Positions 44,304 through 53,129 of a stretch of 64,000 bases of DNA are shown here, piece by piece. The notes under the pieces are model-generated. The model ran no database searches, was not told where the DNA came from, and was given only the letters and a program-made list of their open reading frames with translations. The translations under genes were made by a program, and so were the position numbers. Source of the stretch: Nitrospirota bacterium (lineage in GTDB: Bacteria; Nitrospirota; Thermodesulfovibrionia; UBA6902); NCBI GenBank assembly GCA_016215115.1, contig JACRLN010000025.1:1-64000 (forward strand), read 5' to 3'. Each line of letters opens with the position of its first letter. Position 1 is the first letter of the stretch.

Positions 44304-45683
44304 TTAATTAGTATAGGACAGAGCCGACCATGATTCAAGGGCGCCTGACGATTTTCCTGCTTCTTTGGGGGATAGAGATCCGCTAAGGTTTATGTAAGTC
44401 GTCATGAATTTTCTGTCTTCTCTTTTTAAGCCGCTTTGTGAATAACTATTGCGGGGATTCCAGAGCATCCAGCCATTAGAGCCTGATTCTTCAGATGCTT
44501 TTATCTGATCGCTTATTTCGGCGGCTGTAAAATGCCTCCCGTCAAAGGCGTAATCCTTAAATGCCTGCAGCCACGGCCTGAAACGGGTCGGCGGAAGATT
44601 TGTACGTTCCATAGCCCTTTTCAGGGAGAGGTTAACGATTTCATAAGGGTGGGCCACAGGGTTCCTGTATCCGGGTATGCCGAATTGAAAACCCGAAGGA
44701 TAGAGCATAGGTGATATGTAGTCGACGATTGCGGAGACGGCTTCAATCTTCTGGCCTATATCCGTATCATTAGTATTCCAGCAGACATAGCCGAAGATGT
44801 CCGCCCCCAGGTAAACATTGTAAGGAGCAAGTCTCTTTTTTGCCTCAGCAAGAAATCCCGATATTGCTCTTGTCCTGTTTTCTTCATTGTTCGGAACGGA
44901 AAACACAAGTCCCCTTGTATCAGGGAATCTTACATAATCAAACTGCACCTCATCGAACCCGAGTTTTGCAGCCTCTATCGCGATACTGATGTTATAATCC
45001 CAGACCTCTTTTTTGGACGGGTCTACCCATGACAGATTTTCCCGGTCCTTCCACACAGTCCCGTTGCGCTTGACCGCCAGATCAGGCCTTGCCTGCGCAA
45101 GGAGATTGTCCTTGAAGGTAACAATACGCGCAATTGTGTATATGCCTTTTGCCTTCAGGTCCTTCATAAGACCGTCAATATCCCTGACCGTGATTATCTT
45201 CTGCGCCCCTAATTCTGATGCGAGGGGAATTGAGCTTTTATAAGGTATCATCCCCCTGTCGCCCTTTACATCGATGACGAGGGCGTTGAGTTCGGTCTCT
45301 TCTATGAGTTTTACAGCCGATTTTCTTATCTCCCTGTCTCCGATTCCGTAAACGGTAAGATAAAGCGCCTTTGGCGTAAAAGGAGTGAGCTTGATAAGCT
45401 GCGGTATGGTGAGGACGTTTGTTCCCACTGAAAGTTCAGCCCTTAAATACCCATGCGCCCTGACAGATAATGAATTTTCGTCAGTTTTTGTAAAAAACGC
45501 GCCATTTTTATCTGTCAGTACAACTTCAGTACCTGAGGTAACAAAGGCCCCTTTTATCGGCAGCCCCGTGAAAAGATCGACGACTTTCCCTGTCAGATAA
45601 CCTGATGCGCAGCCGGGTGAAGGCAAAAATAATATTGCAAACAGCAATATTATTATTACAGCTCTTTCATATGTTCTCATCAA
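44304..45683 (-). CDS. Exported putative glycoside hydrolase (DUF4015 type)
   Basis: The 459-aa protein has a signal peptide (about residues 1-27), then a carboxypeptidase-regulatory-like beta domain (about 28-90, GKVVDLFTGLPIKGAFVTS and DKNGAFFTKTDENS). A TIM-barrel-like domain follows (about 105-440): ALYLTVYGIGD, NALVIDVKGDRGMIPY, RIVTFKDNLLAQARPDLAV, GFDEVQFDYVRFPD and IVDYISPMLYPSGF are the DUF4015 signatures. The acidic residues in DVKGD and QFDYVRFPD are candidate catalytic ones. It probably acts on a polysaccharide in the periplasm or at the surface. Substrate is unknown. It lies among other envelope enzymes. Confidence 0.85.
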   Translation of the reverse strand: MMRTYERAVIIILLFAILFLPSPGCASGYLTGKVVDLFTGLPIKGAFVTSGTEVVLTDKNGAFFTKTDENSLSVRAHGYLRAELSVGTNVLTIPQLIKLTPFTPKALYLTVYGIGDREIRKSAVKLIEETELNALVIDVKGDRGMIPYKSSIPLASELGAQKIITVRDIDGLMKDLKAKGIYTIARIVTFKDNLLAQARPDLAVKRNGTVWKDRENLSWVDPSKKEVWDYNISIAIEAAKLGFDEVQFDYVRFPDTRGLVFSVPNNEENRTRAISGFLAEAKKRLAPYNVYLGADIFGYVCWNTNDTDIGQKIEAVSAIVDYISPMLYPSGFQFGIPGYRNPVAHPYEIVNLSLKRAMERTNLPPTRFRPWLQAFKDYAFDGRHFTAAEISDQIKASEESGSNGWMLWNPRNSYSQSGLKREDRKFMTTYINLSGSLSPKEAGKSSGALESWSALSYTN

Positions 45684-45798
45684 TTATTCTTATCGGCTTT
45701 TACAGGTAAAAGTTGAATGACAATGAACTACCCCGCAACAGAGCTGCGAGGTATCCAAAAGACAAAGATGTTATCCGACACTAAAATGCCTTAATGCT

Positions 45799-45880
45799 GT
45801 CATTCCGGCAGTCCTTAAGCCGGAATCCAGTTCCTTATGAAAAGACTCTGGATTCCCGCTCAAAAGACTGCGGGAATAAC
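45799..45880. repeat. Palindromic repeat of the GTCATTCC family
   Basis: GTCATTCCGG...CCGGAATCCAG and CTGGATTCCCG...CGGGAATAAC are nested hairpins. The same gap (45684-46004) also holds a hairpin CGATGC-AAA-GCATCG at 45906-45920 and no gene that I would support. Confidence 0.75.
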
Positions 45881-46004
45881 AGACAAAGGAGTAGATAATT
45901 AACCCCGATGCAAAGCATCGAGGAATTCTGTCGATTAAAAGGGCTAAAATTGTCTTTTGATTCAAAAAGATGCAAAAAAAAGGAAGTATTTATGAAATCG
46001 GATT

Positions 46005-46823
46005 TTAATAGACAGTGTTGGATTGAACAGCGTTCCCCTTCAGCAAACTCTCAAAAGTCTTTCCCCTGTCTGCATCAATCATCAGATAACGCGGCAGGGT
46101 CATGATATTGTCGGCATTGCCTGCATTACGCCGTTCAATTGTAACTGCGGCTGCATAACCCGATTCCGCCGCTTTCCGGACAAGTTCGTCGTCGTATATT
46201 CCAAAGGGCCATGCCAGCATGTCAACTTTTACATCCAGTTCCTTCTCGAGCTTCTCCCTTGATTTCCTCAACTGCATCTGCACGGACTTTTCATATTCCG
46301 CCGGGGTCATTTTCTTTTTGTCTTTTTTGAAATTGGGGTGCCAGTATGAATGGGACTGAAAATCAATTAAACCGGATTTTTTTATTTCCCTGAGCTGCTC
46401 CCACGTCATGGCGTATGACGCATTTGATATGGCAGAAGGATAAATAAAGAGCGTTACCGGAACATGGTATTTCCTGATGAGGGGGAACATATCCGTGTAT
46501 ACCGATTTATGACCGTCATCTGCAACTATCACCACTGACCCGGGGAGCGGAGGAGCGCCTTTCTTGAGAAGGTAATCAACAAGCTGCTTGAGCGGTATCA
46601 CGGTATAACCGTTGTCCCTGAGATATTTAAGATGAGATTCAAAAACAGGAGTAGTAACCGTCATGCTGTCTGCAACCGCGGGACCGAAACGGTGGTACAG
46701 GAGAATGGGGACTGAAACAACAGTTTTAGTATCCGATCCCCCGTATGCCGGCTGCAGCCATGAAAGGACAACGAAGAGGCAAAGGGAAGCCGAAACAACC
46801 GTTTTTAAAAAGCGGATATTCAT
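46005..46823 (-). CDS. Exported polysaccharide deacetylase
   Basis: The 272-aa protein has a signal peptide (MNIRFLKTVVSASLCLFVVL, cleavage near AYGG) and a NodB-like domain (about residues 40-265). VPILLYHRF opens the fold, VVIVADDGHKSVYTDM carries the catalytic aspartates (a variant of the usual FDDG), and QSHSYWHPN gives the H-x3-H metal site. WPFGIYDDE and AAVTIERRNAG are later family motifs. It should remove acetyl groups from exopolysaccharide or peptidoglycan sugars. An upstream in-frame ATG at 46862 would bury the signal peptide, so 46823 is preferred. Confidence 0.9.
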   Translation of the reverse strand: MNIRFLKTVVSASLCLFVVLSWLQPAYGGSDTKTVVSVPILLYHRFGPAVADSMTVTTPVFESHLKYLRDNGYTVIPLKQLVDYLLKKGAPPLPGSVVIVADDGHKSVYTDMFPLIRKYHVPVTLFIYPSAISNASYAMTWEQLREIKKSGLIDFQSHSYWHPNFKKDKKKMTPAEYEKSVQMQLRKSREKLEKELDVKVDMLAWPFGIYDDELVRKAAESGYAAAVTIERRNAGNADNIMTLPRYLMIDADRGKTFESLLKGNAVQSNTVY

Positions 46824-46909
46824 TTGACATCGGTTTGATATCTGGATTTTCAACTTTGGCATTAATTAAATCATAAATAATTTTTAAGATATTTGTAAAT
46901 TATTTGTAA

Positions 46910-47071
46910 GACTTGTGGAGCCTCCTTTCAGGGGATTTAGACGTGCTCCTGCCCGGAGAGAGCGAATGGAAAACTATCAAGGGCGGAGAGTCATTTGAAG
47001 TCCCTGCCAATGCAAAATTCTCGCTCAAAGTCAAAGTGCTCACCGATTACTGCTGCTCCTTTATTCGCTGA
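46910..47071 (+). pseudogene. C-terminal remnant of ppnP (pyrimidine/purine nucleoside phosphorylase)
   Basis: A frame with no start of its own begins after a TAA and encodes [37 protein letters not shown] and [10 protein letters not shown] to a [12 protein letters not shown] and LTDYCCS are the strongest signature of the PpnP (DUF1255) cupin family. About half of the protein is left and the N-terminal half is gone. The following 190 bases contain nothing recognisable. It marks the border of the accessory island. Confidence 0.8.
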
Positions 47072-47264
47072 ACGTGTTTGGGTAATAAAGAATCGTGGAT
47101 ATCTTGCGACAGTGTTCCACGTTTGTTCTTCCGTACTTTTCTTCTGCCGCTGATAGCTATAGATAAGTACATGAGAAATGGCTTTGAGGAATGGTATACG
47201 CGATCTTTCTGAGGGAGAGTAATATTACACTATATAAGCTTTTTCTTCATTCCTAAGACTTCCA

Positions 47265-47786
47265 TCACTCCAGCCAGTTTTCAAATACTATATCTGAACC
47301 GGCAACCTTCTTTATTGCATCCATCTTATCACGAGTAACCAATATGAGATTGTGAGCCATTGCAACGGCTGCAATCCATAGGTCATTTTCTTGTATTTTA
47401 ATCTCTTTTGATGTAGCAGGGTCTTTCCATTCCTCTACTCTCTTGTTGTAATTTTTTCTCTCTCTTTTATTCCTTGGGGCACAATAATCAAAAAGCCTTG
47501 CTCGAAGATCAGCGTAATAATCACGTGCGATGTTATCATCAATATTTAAAATGACACATTGGGACAAAAACTCACGAACCAATCTATGTCTTTCCAGATT
47601 TTCATCCGGTGCAACTCGAAGCCCGTATTCAATCTCACCGACTGTTATAGGACATAAGAATGCGTGTTGCTTTTTTATGTCCCAGTGCATCTGTAATGGA
47701 TCTGATTCATCTGTATTGCAGCCGGATATCAACTCTATAATATTCCCAATAATATTTGTGTCGAGCAGACAATCTCGGTGTTTCAT
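47265..47786 (-). CDS. PIN-domain nuclease at the end of a methyltransferase operon
   Basis: The 173-aa protein has the PIN fold: LLDTNIIGNII carries the first aspartate (about residue 9), ITVGEIEYGL the glutamate, NDLWIAAVAMAHNLILVTRD the last two aspartates. A basic insertion (PRNKRERKNYNKRVEEW, about 103-119) is longer than in ordinary VapC toxins. PIN domains cut RNA, often tRNA or rRNA. No small antitoxin gene is adjacent. The ATG overlaps the last base of the upstream methyltransferase stop, so the two are translated together. An effector role in a defence or modification system is inferred. Confidence 0.85.
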   Translation of the reverse strand: MKHRDCLLDTNIIGNIIELISGCNTDESDPLQMHWDIKKQHAFLCPITVGEIEYGLRVAPDENLERHRLVREFLSQCVILNIDDNIARDYYADLRARLFDYCAPRNKRERKNYNKRVEEWKDPATSKEIKIQENDLWIAAVAMAHNLILVTRDKMDAIKKVAGSDIVFENWLE

Positions 47787-50296
47787 TACTCTTCCATGCC
47801 GATACTTTTAAGATAATTTACAAACTCAGAATCATGAATAATCGGAACGCGTTTCAAAATTTGTTCAAGCGTAGACTCTCTGAATCGTTTTGATACATAT
47901 ATATGCAACGGGATCCATGAATCAATCTCTAATGGGATGTATCCCGTAAACTCAAAGGGAACAGGACGCTGCTGCCCCCAGAAAATATCCAAAAGTTTTC
48001 TTTCTAATCGAGGAGAGAGGTTATAGAGTTTTAACACTTCGGCATCTATCTGAAGGAGTGTTTTTTTAGCTTTATCTTTATCATTTTCTTTTATAGATTC
48101 TAAATAATGACTTACCAGTGAATAAATAATATGCCAAGCATCAACAGATATATTCGGAACAGGTATGGATGAATAGATATGTTTGGTAATATCTCTTTGG
48201 AAGCTGTGCGAATAAACAAACGCTTCAGCTACAGGGGAATTTAACAATGCTGCCAATATTTCAACAGGATAGGAGTCAGATTTCGACCAGATACAGTAAA
48301 ATCTTCGACTCGCAATAAGTCCGTCTTTATCAATTGCCGCTGAAAAACGCCATGCGCCTCTTGACATGCGTGAAGCCGGGACGATTATTTTAGATTTATC
48401 CCATGGTAAATCCCATGCTTTAGAGTTTTCAAATCGCCGATATTTTTTCTCTGTTGACATATAGACAGTATCATCTGCCATGAATTGATTAAAACCTTCT
48501 GTAACATTGTAAATACCCAGCTTCGACCCTGAGAAAGGCTTAAGTCGAACTATCTCCCTTAATTCTTCTTCCTCTAACTTCGGCTTATATTGAACTCCGA
48601 TACTGATATCTGCTATTTTGCCAAGCTGAATACATCCCTCTAATCGTTCCCAAACTTCACGCAGCAAAGGGACTACAAGCCGTCCATTCATTTTGTCTTC
48701 AAAATAGGACTGTGGAACCTTATCCTCCCATGTAACTTGATGTCTGATACGGAACGTTTCTCGTTCATGATCTTTTACTTCCCTATACACTACGCTTCCC
48801 TTGCTTCGAGGTTGATGTTTCCGAGCGACAATAATTGCTGTTTCCATATCGGAATGCAAGAAGATACGGTCAGGCAGGCCGGTTAGGGAAATTAATTCGA
48901 AATTATTTAGGATCGTTTCACGCTCTTTCTTATAGTCAGACCCATCAACAAAAGAACGTGGTAGAACTAAACCAATTAAAGCCTGATTTGGCAAGGCAGG
49001 TAACGCGCGCCTCAAAAGTTCAACAGGCTTTGGTGTATCAGGGCTTCTGCCTTCAATATTCTCAAAAGGTGGATTGCCTACGAGTATCATAGTTTTAGCT
49101 GCTGCATTCTCAAGTGTCCTGCCGGCAAATACATCGTGATGTTTTAAATCCCAGCCATTTGGTTCAGGAAAATCTGCCAGCATAAGACACATACGCGCTA
49201 CTTCAACTGAAAAGGGCTCTATTTCAATCCCGTGTAAATGTTTTACAAAAAAATTATGGCGCTCTCTCCCGCTCCAATTTTGTGGCAGTAAATCCCGCAT
49301 TCTCCGCATGGCAGCGATAAGAAAAATGCCGTGTCCGGACATAGTATCTGTAGTATGCCACTGATTTATCGGCAAGTCTCCAATTGGCATTTGGGAAAGG
49401 ACATAATCAGCAACATAAGATGGCGTGCTGTGAATACCGAGCTTTTTGCGACTTTCCGGCGAGACAAATGTATTTTCGTATATATAAGTAAGAGTGTCTA
49501 CTGATATATTGCGCAAGGAAAAACTGTTGCCTATTTCCTGCGATATAGCTCTTAATGTTGCACCCGGAATGCTTGAAGCAACAAACGGTAATGACGATCC
49601 ATAATGATTGCTTACTGCTTGAAGTGCATTTTGTGGTAAAGAGAAATCAATGTTTATAGAGTTTAATACATCTCGGTCTTTAAGTAATTTTGCAGCTAAC
49701 AGCCCGAAAACGATTCTGAATACTGTTGCTGAGTCAAAATGCAGATTATGCGTTTTGAACTCTTCTTCAGTATGATTTAGTATTGCTTTTAGTAAATAAT
49801 CAATTTTTTCTGCGGCTTGATTTTCCAGAGCCGGAAGCAGACCGATATCAACAAAATCCATCTGTTGCGGCGCCGGTTTAGCAAATCCTGTCTTTGCTCT
49901 TATGATAGCTTTGGGATTCCACTCGTTGATATTCTGAGTGATGACGTTTGGTAAGTTGACAGTTTTATATTTCGCCCGGAGGATAGGCTCACGTTCAGTA
50001 ATAACCCATCGTTCACTGAAGCTATTGTTCAAAACAAATATTTGTGGAGCGCCGAGAGCTTTTAATTGATTGACAAGAGCGGCAGACGGACGATTAGGCT
50101 CTGCTATTTGAACACCAAAACAGGCAGAACGGTAATCCAATGGTTCCTGTCCAAAAATAGCCCTCCCCACAGTACGAATGGGTACGCCTGGTGAAAACAG
50201 GTCTGCATATTGATAGCCTTTTTTTATCAGGCCACGTCTATAGCCTATCTTTACAAACGCGTCGTCAATCTTGCTGAATGTAAGATTATCTCCCAT
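47786..50296 (-). CDS. N6-adenine DNA methyltransferase-like protein (type IIG/ISP-like)
   Basis: In this 836-aa protein, residues 1-190 are an uncharacterised N-terminal domain (FGVQIAEPNRPSAALVNQL, IFVLNNSFSERWVI) that could be a degenerate nuclease or a recognition module. The methyltransferase (about 290-520) shows motif X HSTPSYVADYVL, motif I TDTMSGHGIFLIAAM (G-x-G and F kept, first residues divergent), HGIEIEPFSVEVARM and motif IV NPPF. The C-terminal 300 residues, including ISIGVQYKPKL and SFQRDITKHIYSSIPVPN, resemble target-recognition domains of type IIG enzymes. It lies between a zinc-ribbon gene and a PIN nuclease gene. Whether it restricts, modifies or does both is not visible. 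Confidence 0.85.
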   Translation of the reverse strand: MGDNLTFSKIDDAFVKIGYRRGLIKKGYQYADLFSPGVPIRTVGRAIFGQEPLDYRSACFGVQIAEPNRPSAALVNQLKALGAPQIFVLNNSFSERWVITEREPILRAKYKTVNLPNVITQNINEWNPKAIIRAKTGFAKPAPQQMDFVDIGLLPALENQAAEKIDYLLKAILNHTEEEFKTHNLHFDSATVFRIVFGLLAAKLLKDRDVLNSINIDFSLPQNALQAVSNHYGSSLPFVASSIPGATLRAISQEIGNSFSLRNISVDTLTYIYENTFVSPESRKKLGIHSTPSYVADYVLSQMPIGDLPINQWHTTDTMSGHGIFLIAAMRRMRDLLPQNWSGRERHNFFVKHLHGIEIEPFSVEVARMCLMLADFPEPNGWDLKHHDVFAGRTLENAAAKTMILVGNPPFENIEGRSPDTPKPVELLRRALPALPNQALIGLVLPRSFVDGSDYKKERETILNNFELISLTGLPDRIFLHSDMETAIIVARKHQPRSKGSVVYREVKDHERETFRIRHQVTWEDKVPQSYFEDKMNGRLVVPLLREVWERLEGCIQLGKIADISIGVQYKPKLEEEELREIVRLKPFSGSKLGIYNVTEGFNQFMADDTVYMSTEKKYRRFENSKAWDLPWDKSKIIVPASRMSRGAWRFSAAIDKDGLIASRRFYCIWSKSDSYPVEILAALLNSPVAEAFVYSHSFQRDITKHIYSSIPVPNISVDAWHIIYSLVSHYLESIKENDKDKAKKTLLQIDAEVLKLYNLSPRLERKLLDIFWGQQRPVPFEFTGYIPLEIDSWIPLHIYVSKRFRESTLEQILKRVPIIHDSEFVNYLKSIGMEE

Positions 50297-50305
50297 ATCC
50301 TGTCA

Positions 50306-50470
50306 TTACGTCTTGTTATGTTTATGTGTCTTTTGAATTGTCTTTCTACGTGGCGTATCCCAATAAGGACTCTTGCATTTAGGGCATACCTTTGCCACTT
50401 CTTTTTTCCTCGGAATCCACTGATGATTGCATCGTGAACACTGAAACCCTTGTAATGTAACTGTAGGCAT
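50306..50470 (-). CDS. Small zinc-ribbon protein (54 aa)
   Basis: The frame encodes MPTVTLQGFQCSRCNHQWIP, followed by CPKCKSPYWDTPRRK and a basic tail. The two C-x-x-C pairs (about residues 11-14 and 29-32) form a zinc ribbon. It is too short for usual gene thresholds but is supported by a consensus promoter whose start point would be its first base, and by the 9-nt gap to the methyltransferase gene. Small ribbons of this type may bind DNA or protein. It begins the operon with the methyltransferase and PIN genes. Confidence 0.8.
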   Translation of the reverse strand: MPTVTLQGFQCSRCNHQWIPRKKEVAKVCPKCKSPYWDTPRRKTIQKTHKHNKT

Positions 50471-50476
50471 TGATTA

Positions 50477-50505
50477 ATAATAATTTATCATTAGGGATAT
50501 GTCAA
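50477..50505 (-). promoter_or_regulatory. Consensus promoter for a leaderless zinc-ribbon transcript
   Basis: On the minus strand a perfect TTGACA (50505-50500), a 17-nt spacer and TATTAT (50482-50477) are followed six bases later by the ATG at 50470. The transcript would start at or next to the start codon. Confidence 0.65.
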
Positions 50506-50635
50506 TGTTAATATACTTATAATATATTATCTATGATATTTGATTGGTGGTAATATACAAAGTGTAACAAAAGGAAAGGGGCGTGCCTACACGTAGTGAC
50601 GGATTGGCTGTATTAGGATCTAAATTAAAGCACCT

Positions 50636-51196
50636 CTAACATAGAGACTTACTTGCCATTTCCATTATTATCTTTAATGTAGCCCTGCAGTCTCCAATTG
50701 CCGAATGATCTCCTGCCGGTAGTTTCTGGTATACATAGCTTTGTCTTTTTTCATTCCATTGCCCCTTGAATCTTGCATACTGTAACATCGCACAATGCCA
50801 AGCTGCTTTTATTGTTGGAGCACCTTCTTGATAAGCAGTTTGCTTCAATAATCTCCTATCATAATCTGCATTGTAAGCAATAATATTTTTATCAGTAATT
50901 TTCTCCTGGATCAGAGGATAGATTTCTTTATAATGTGGAGCATCAGATAATTTATCATATGTAATTCCATGTACTGTAATTGCTTCTTTTGAAATTCCCG
51001 CTTTTTTGATAGGCTTGAGAAATGTATCAATTACCTGCATACCTTCAAGATTAATAATTGCAAGCTGAATTACAACATCATCTTTACCAATACCGGTAGT
51101 CTCGGTATCTAAAATAATCCACTTTGAAATATTATTCATGATTGCTCTGGCCCAAATAATGGACTGATTGAAATCTTTAGGAAAGGGATGTTTCAT
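50636..51196 (-). CDS. DEDDh 3'-5' exonuclease (DnaQ/RNase T-like) linked to a reverse transcriptase
   Basis: The 186-aa protein has all DEDDh motifs: WIILDTETTG (D-x-E, about residues 26-35), NADYDRRLL (third acidic residue, about 106-114) and HSAIGDCRATL (H-x4-D, about 164-174). TVHGITYDKL is the exonuclease I/II spacer motif. It should degrade single-stranded DNA or RNA from the 3' end. The ATG lies 6 nt after the reverse transcriptase stop, so they form one operon. An internal ATG at 51139 would start just before the fold, but linkage favours 51196. It may trim the cDNA or act as the effector of the system. Confidence 0.88.
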   Translation of the reverse strand: MKHPFPKDFNQSIIWARAIMNNISKWIILDTETTGIGKDDVVIQLAIINLEGMQVIDTFLKPIKKAGISKEAITVHGITYDKLSDAPHYKEIYPLIQEKITDKNIIAYNADYDRRLLKQTAYQEGAPTIKAAWHCAMLQYARFKGQWNEKRQSYVYQKLPAGDHSAIGDCRATLKIIMEMASKSLC

Positions 51197-51202
51197 TGTT
51201 GA

Positions 51203-52540
51203 TTACGAAATCCTCGCCAAGTCTTGTTCAAGTTCTTTTACTTGTTTAAAAATAAGACGTCTAAACTCCATTTCAATTTCTTGTTTAGTCATCCTCTTTT
51301 TTGTAATTCCAAAAGTATCTCTTAAAACTTGTCTCTTCTGACTTATGGAATATCTATCAAACTTTGGGATGTAATTCGATCTGGTCAAATTCTTTGTGAT
51401 TTCATAATATGTTCGTACAAATTTCTTTATTTTGCCTTGATAAGATGAAATACCAAATCTCTCTAATTGCTTTTCTAAGAATATATCAAGCTGTTTAAGT
51501 AGCGACATGTCAGTTATTTGAGAAAAATAAAATATCCAGCCATACTTCATTTCGTCAAATATGCAGCCAGTTATTCTCAGGTTGAGATTCCAATAAAGAC
51601 GTGAAACATTCTTTTCGCGTGAATGTTTATAGATTGTCAAAATCCTAATGATAGATTCTCGCAGCTTGTCAATGGTCGGTTTTCTAACAGAAATATTTGA
51701 TGGACTAAACTTATAACCAAGATAGGAAAATTCTTCAGAGATATTGCCAACTTTTGCCTTGGACTCATCCTCACCTTCTTTATGTAAAGAAAGCCCCAGC
51801 TTATCACAATCATCATTTATTTCTTTTTTTAAATGCGTAACGTTATTTTCATTGCAAAAAACAATGATATCGTCAACATATCTAAAGTATTGATAGTCCT
51901 CTTGAGAGCCATGTTTTAAATCAATAGGGATCATATAAATGTTTGCTAAAATATTTGATATAGAGAGACCTTGAGGAACACCAACAGATTGCCACTGTTT
52001 TTGACCGCTTGGTTTAGCAACGGTATCTTGAATAATTGAGCCCCTAATAAGTTTAAGTACCTCGCTCTTTCTTATCTTTTTTGAAATTTGATCCAAAAGT
52101 GATTCGTGCTTAACAGATGGGTAAAAGCTCTTAACATCAAGCCTTATATAATGATTATTCTTTCTCGAGTTAAATGACTTGATTGCATCCCCTATCACTT
52201 TATGTAAGAATGGAATGCTTTTTCCATATACGTCAAATAATATTTCAGAGAGAGCACGTTGAGTTAGTTTGTCTCTAATTGTTGGGATAGAAATTACTCT
52301 TGGACATTTATTTGCACCGCGTGAAATGAGCTTTTCTTTATATTGAGAGAAGTGGTATGTTCCTTGATGAACCTTTCTGTAAATAATATCTATATTGTTA
52401 TCGAGGTTTTTATCGAATAATTTTTTATTAACTCTGTCAACACCAATTGCGCTATTAAATCGAATATTGTTTTGGTAAATATCCTTGAGATACTTCTTTG
52501 TAAAGACCTGTTTAAATTTCTTTGATGCAGACTCAGCCAT
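51203..52540 (-). CDS. Reverse transcriptase of the Abi/unknown-group (defence) type
   Basis: The 445-aa protein has RT motifs in order: ISIPTIRDKLTQRALSEIL (finger), YIRLDVKSFYPSVKH with the first catalytic aspartate (motif A), VGVPQGLSISNILANIYM (motif B), YFRYVDDIIVF (motif C), LGLSLHKEG (D) and FSYLGYKFS (E). The catalytic D...DD set is intact. There is no group II intron maturase region and no retron-type NAXXH or VTG signature that I can see. The C-terminal 150 residues are helical, as in Abi and DRT enzymes. The gene overlaps the membrane-protein gene by 8 nt and precedes the exonuclease gene. Confidence 0.9.
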   Translation of the reverse strand: MAESASKKFKQVFTKKYLKDIYQNNIRFNSAIGVDRVNKKLFDKNLDNNIDIIYRKVHQGTYHFSQYKEKLISRGANKCPRVISIPTIRDKLTQRALSEILFDVYGKSIPFLHKVIGDAIKSFNSRKNNHYIRLDVKSFYPSVKHESLLDQISKKIRKSEVLKLIRGSIIQDTVAKPSGQKQWQSVGVPQGLSISNILANIYMIPIDLKHGSQEDYQYFRYVDDIIVFCNENNVTHLKKEINDDCDKLGLSLHKEGEDESKAKVGNISEEFSYLGYKFSPSNISVRKPTIDKLRESIIRILTIYKHSREKNVSRLYWNLNLRITGCIFDEMKYGWIFYFSQITDMSLLKQLDIFLEKQLERFGISSYQGKIKKFVRTYYEITKNLTRSNYIPKFDRYSISQKRQVLRDTFGITKKRMTKQEIEMEFRRLIFKQVKELEQDLARIS

Positions 52541-53129
52541 AAAAGTAAAATGAAAGTACTATTAGTGGTAATAATAATAGAAAGACTTTTAAAGTCACTC
52601 TCCTGCCAACCTCAAAGTAATAAGTGACTTTTTCCTGCCATTGAAACGATGGCGCTAATCCTGCATCGTTTCTTTTCGAAAATCTAAAGCATAAGTAGTC
52701 AAAGTCTATATGATTTTCTACATTCAACAGTACATTAGAATATTCATTATGGATACTTTCGAGTAATGCTGTGTCCTTATTTTCTTCAGCTCGCATTGCC
52801 CTTGAAGCTAATTCATCTAACTTTATGTAGCATTGGCGTATTCGCATAGCTCTTTCAGAATATCTTTGTGAATATAAAAAAACAGATGACACAAGCACAG
52901 CAACGGAAGCGGACAATAAGAAAATATCAATAGAATAATTATCTCTTTTAAGACTCCATATTGATAGAAATACAAGAAATAGAGAGTACCAAATCATTAA
53001 TATATAGGAGAATTTTTCATTATGCAACAGACGATTCTCAGCATAGATTCTTGATTTTCGAGTAACCCATATTTTATTTGAAAGTTCATTCATAGGCATA
53101 AAAAAGGTCCCTAACGATTTAAGAGACAT
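52533..53129 (-). CDS. SLATT-like membrane protein
   Basis: The 198-aa protein has two adjacent transmembrane helices (about residues 42-60 and 68-87), then a cytoplasmic region with RYSERAMRIRQCYIKLDELA, and a third hydrophobic segment at the C-terminus (about 179-198). The helix pair followed by ER-x6-CY-x-x-L is the pattern of SLATT domains, predicted pore-forming effectors of conflict systems; one SLATT family is known to be linked with reverse transcriptases. The Shine-Dalgarno GGAGGCG lies in the 3' arm of a hairpin. It is the first gene of the operon and overlaps the reverse transcriptase start by 8 nt. Confidence 0.8.
   Translation of the reverse strand: MSLKSLGTFFMPMNELSNKIWVTRKSRIYAENRLLHNEKFSYILMIWYSLFLVFLSIWSLKRDNYSIDIFLLSASVAVLVSSVFLYSQRYSERAMRIRQCYIKLDELASRAMRAEENKDTALLESIHNEYSNVLLNVENHIDFDYLCFRFSKRNDAGLAPSFQWQEKVTYYFEVGRRVTLKVFLLLLPLIVLSFYFYG

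Noticed and set aside
51203..52540. Group II intron maturase
   Set aside because: No maturase (X) or HNH domain and no intron domain V hairpin nearby.
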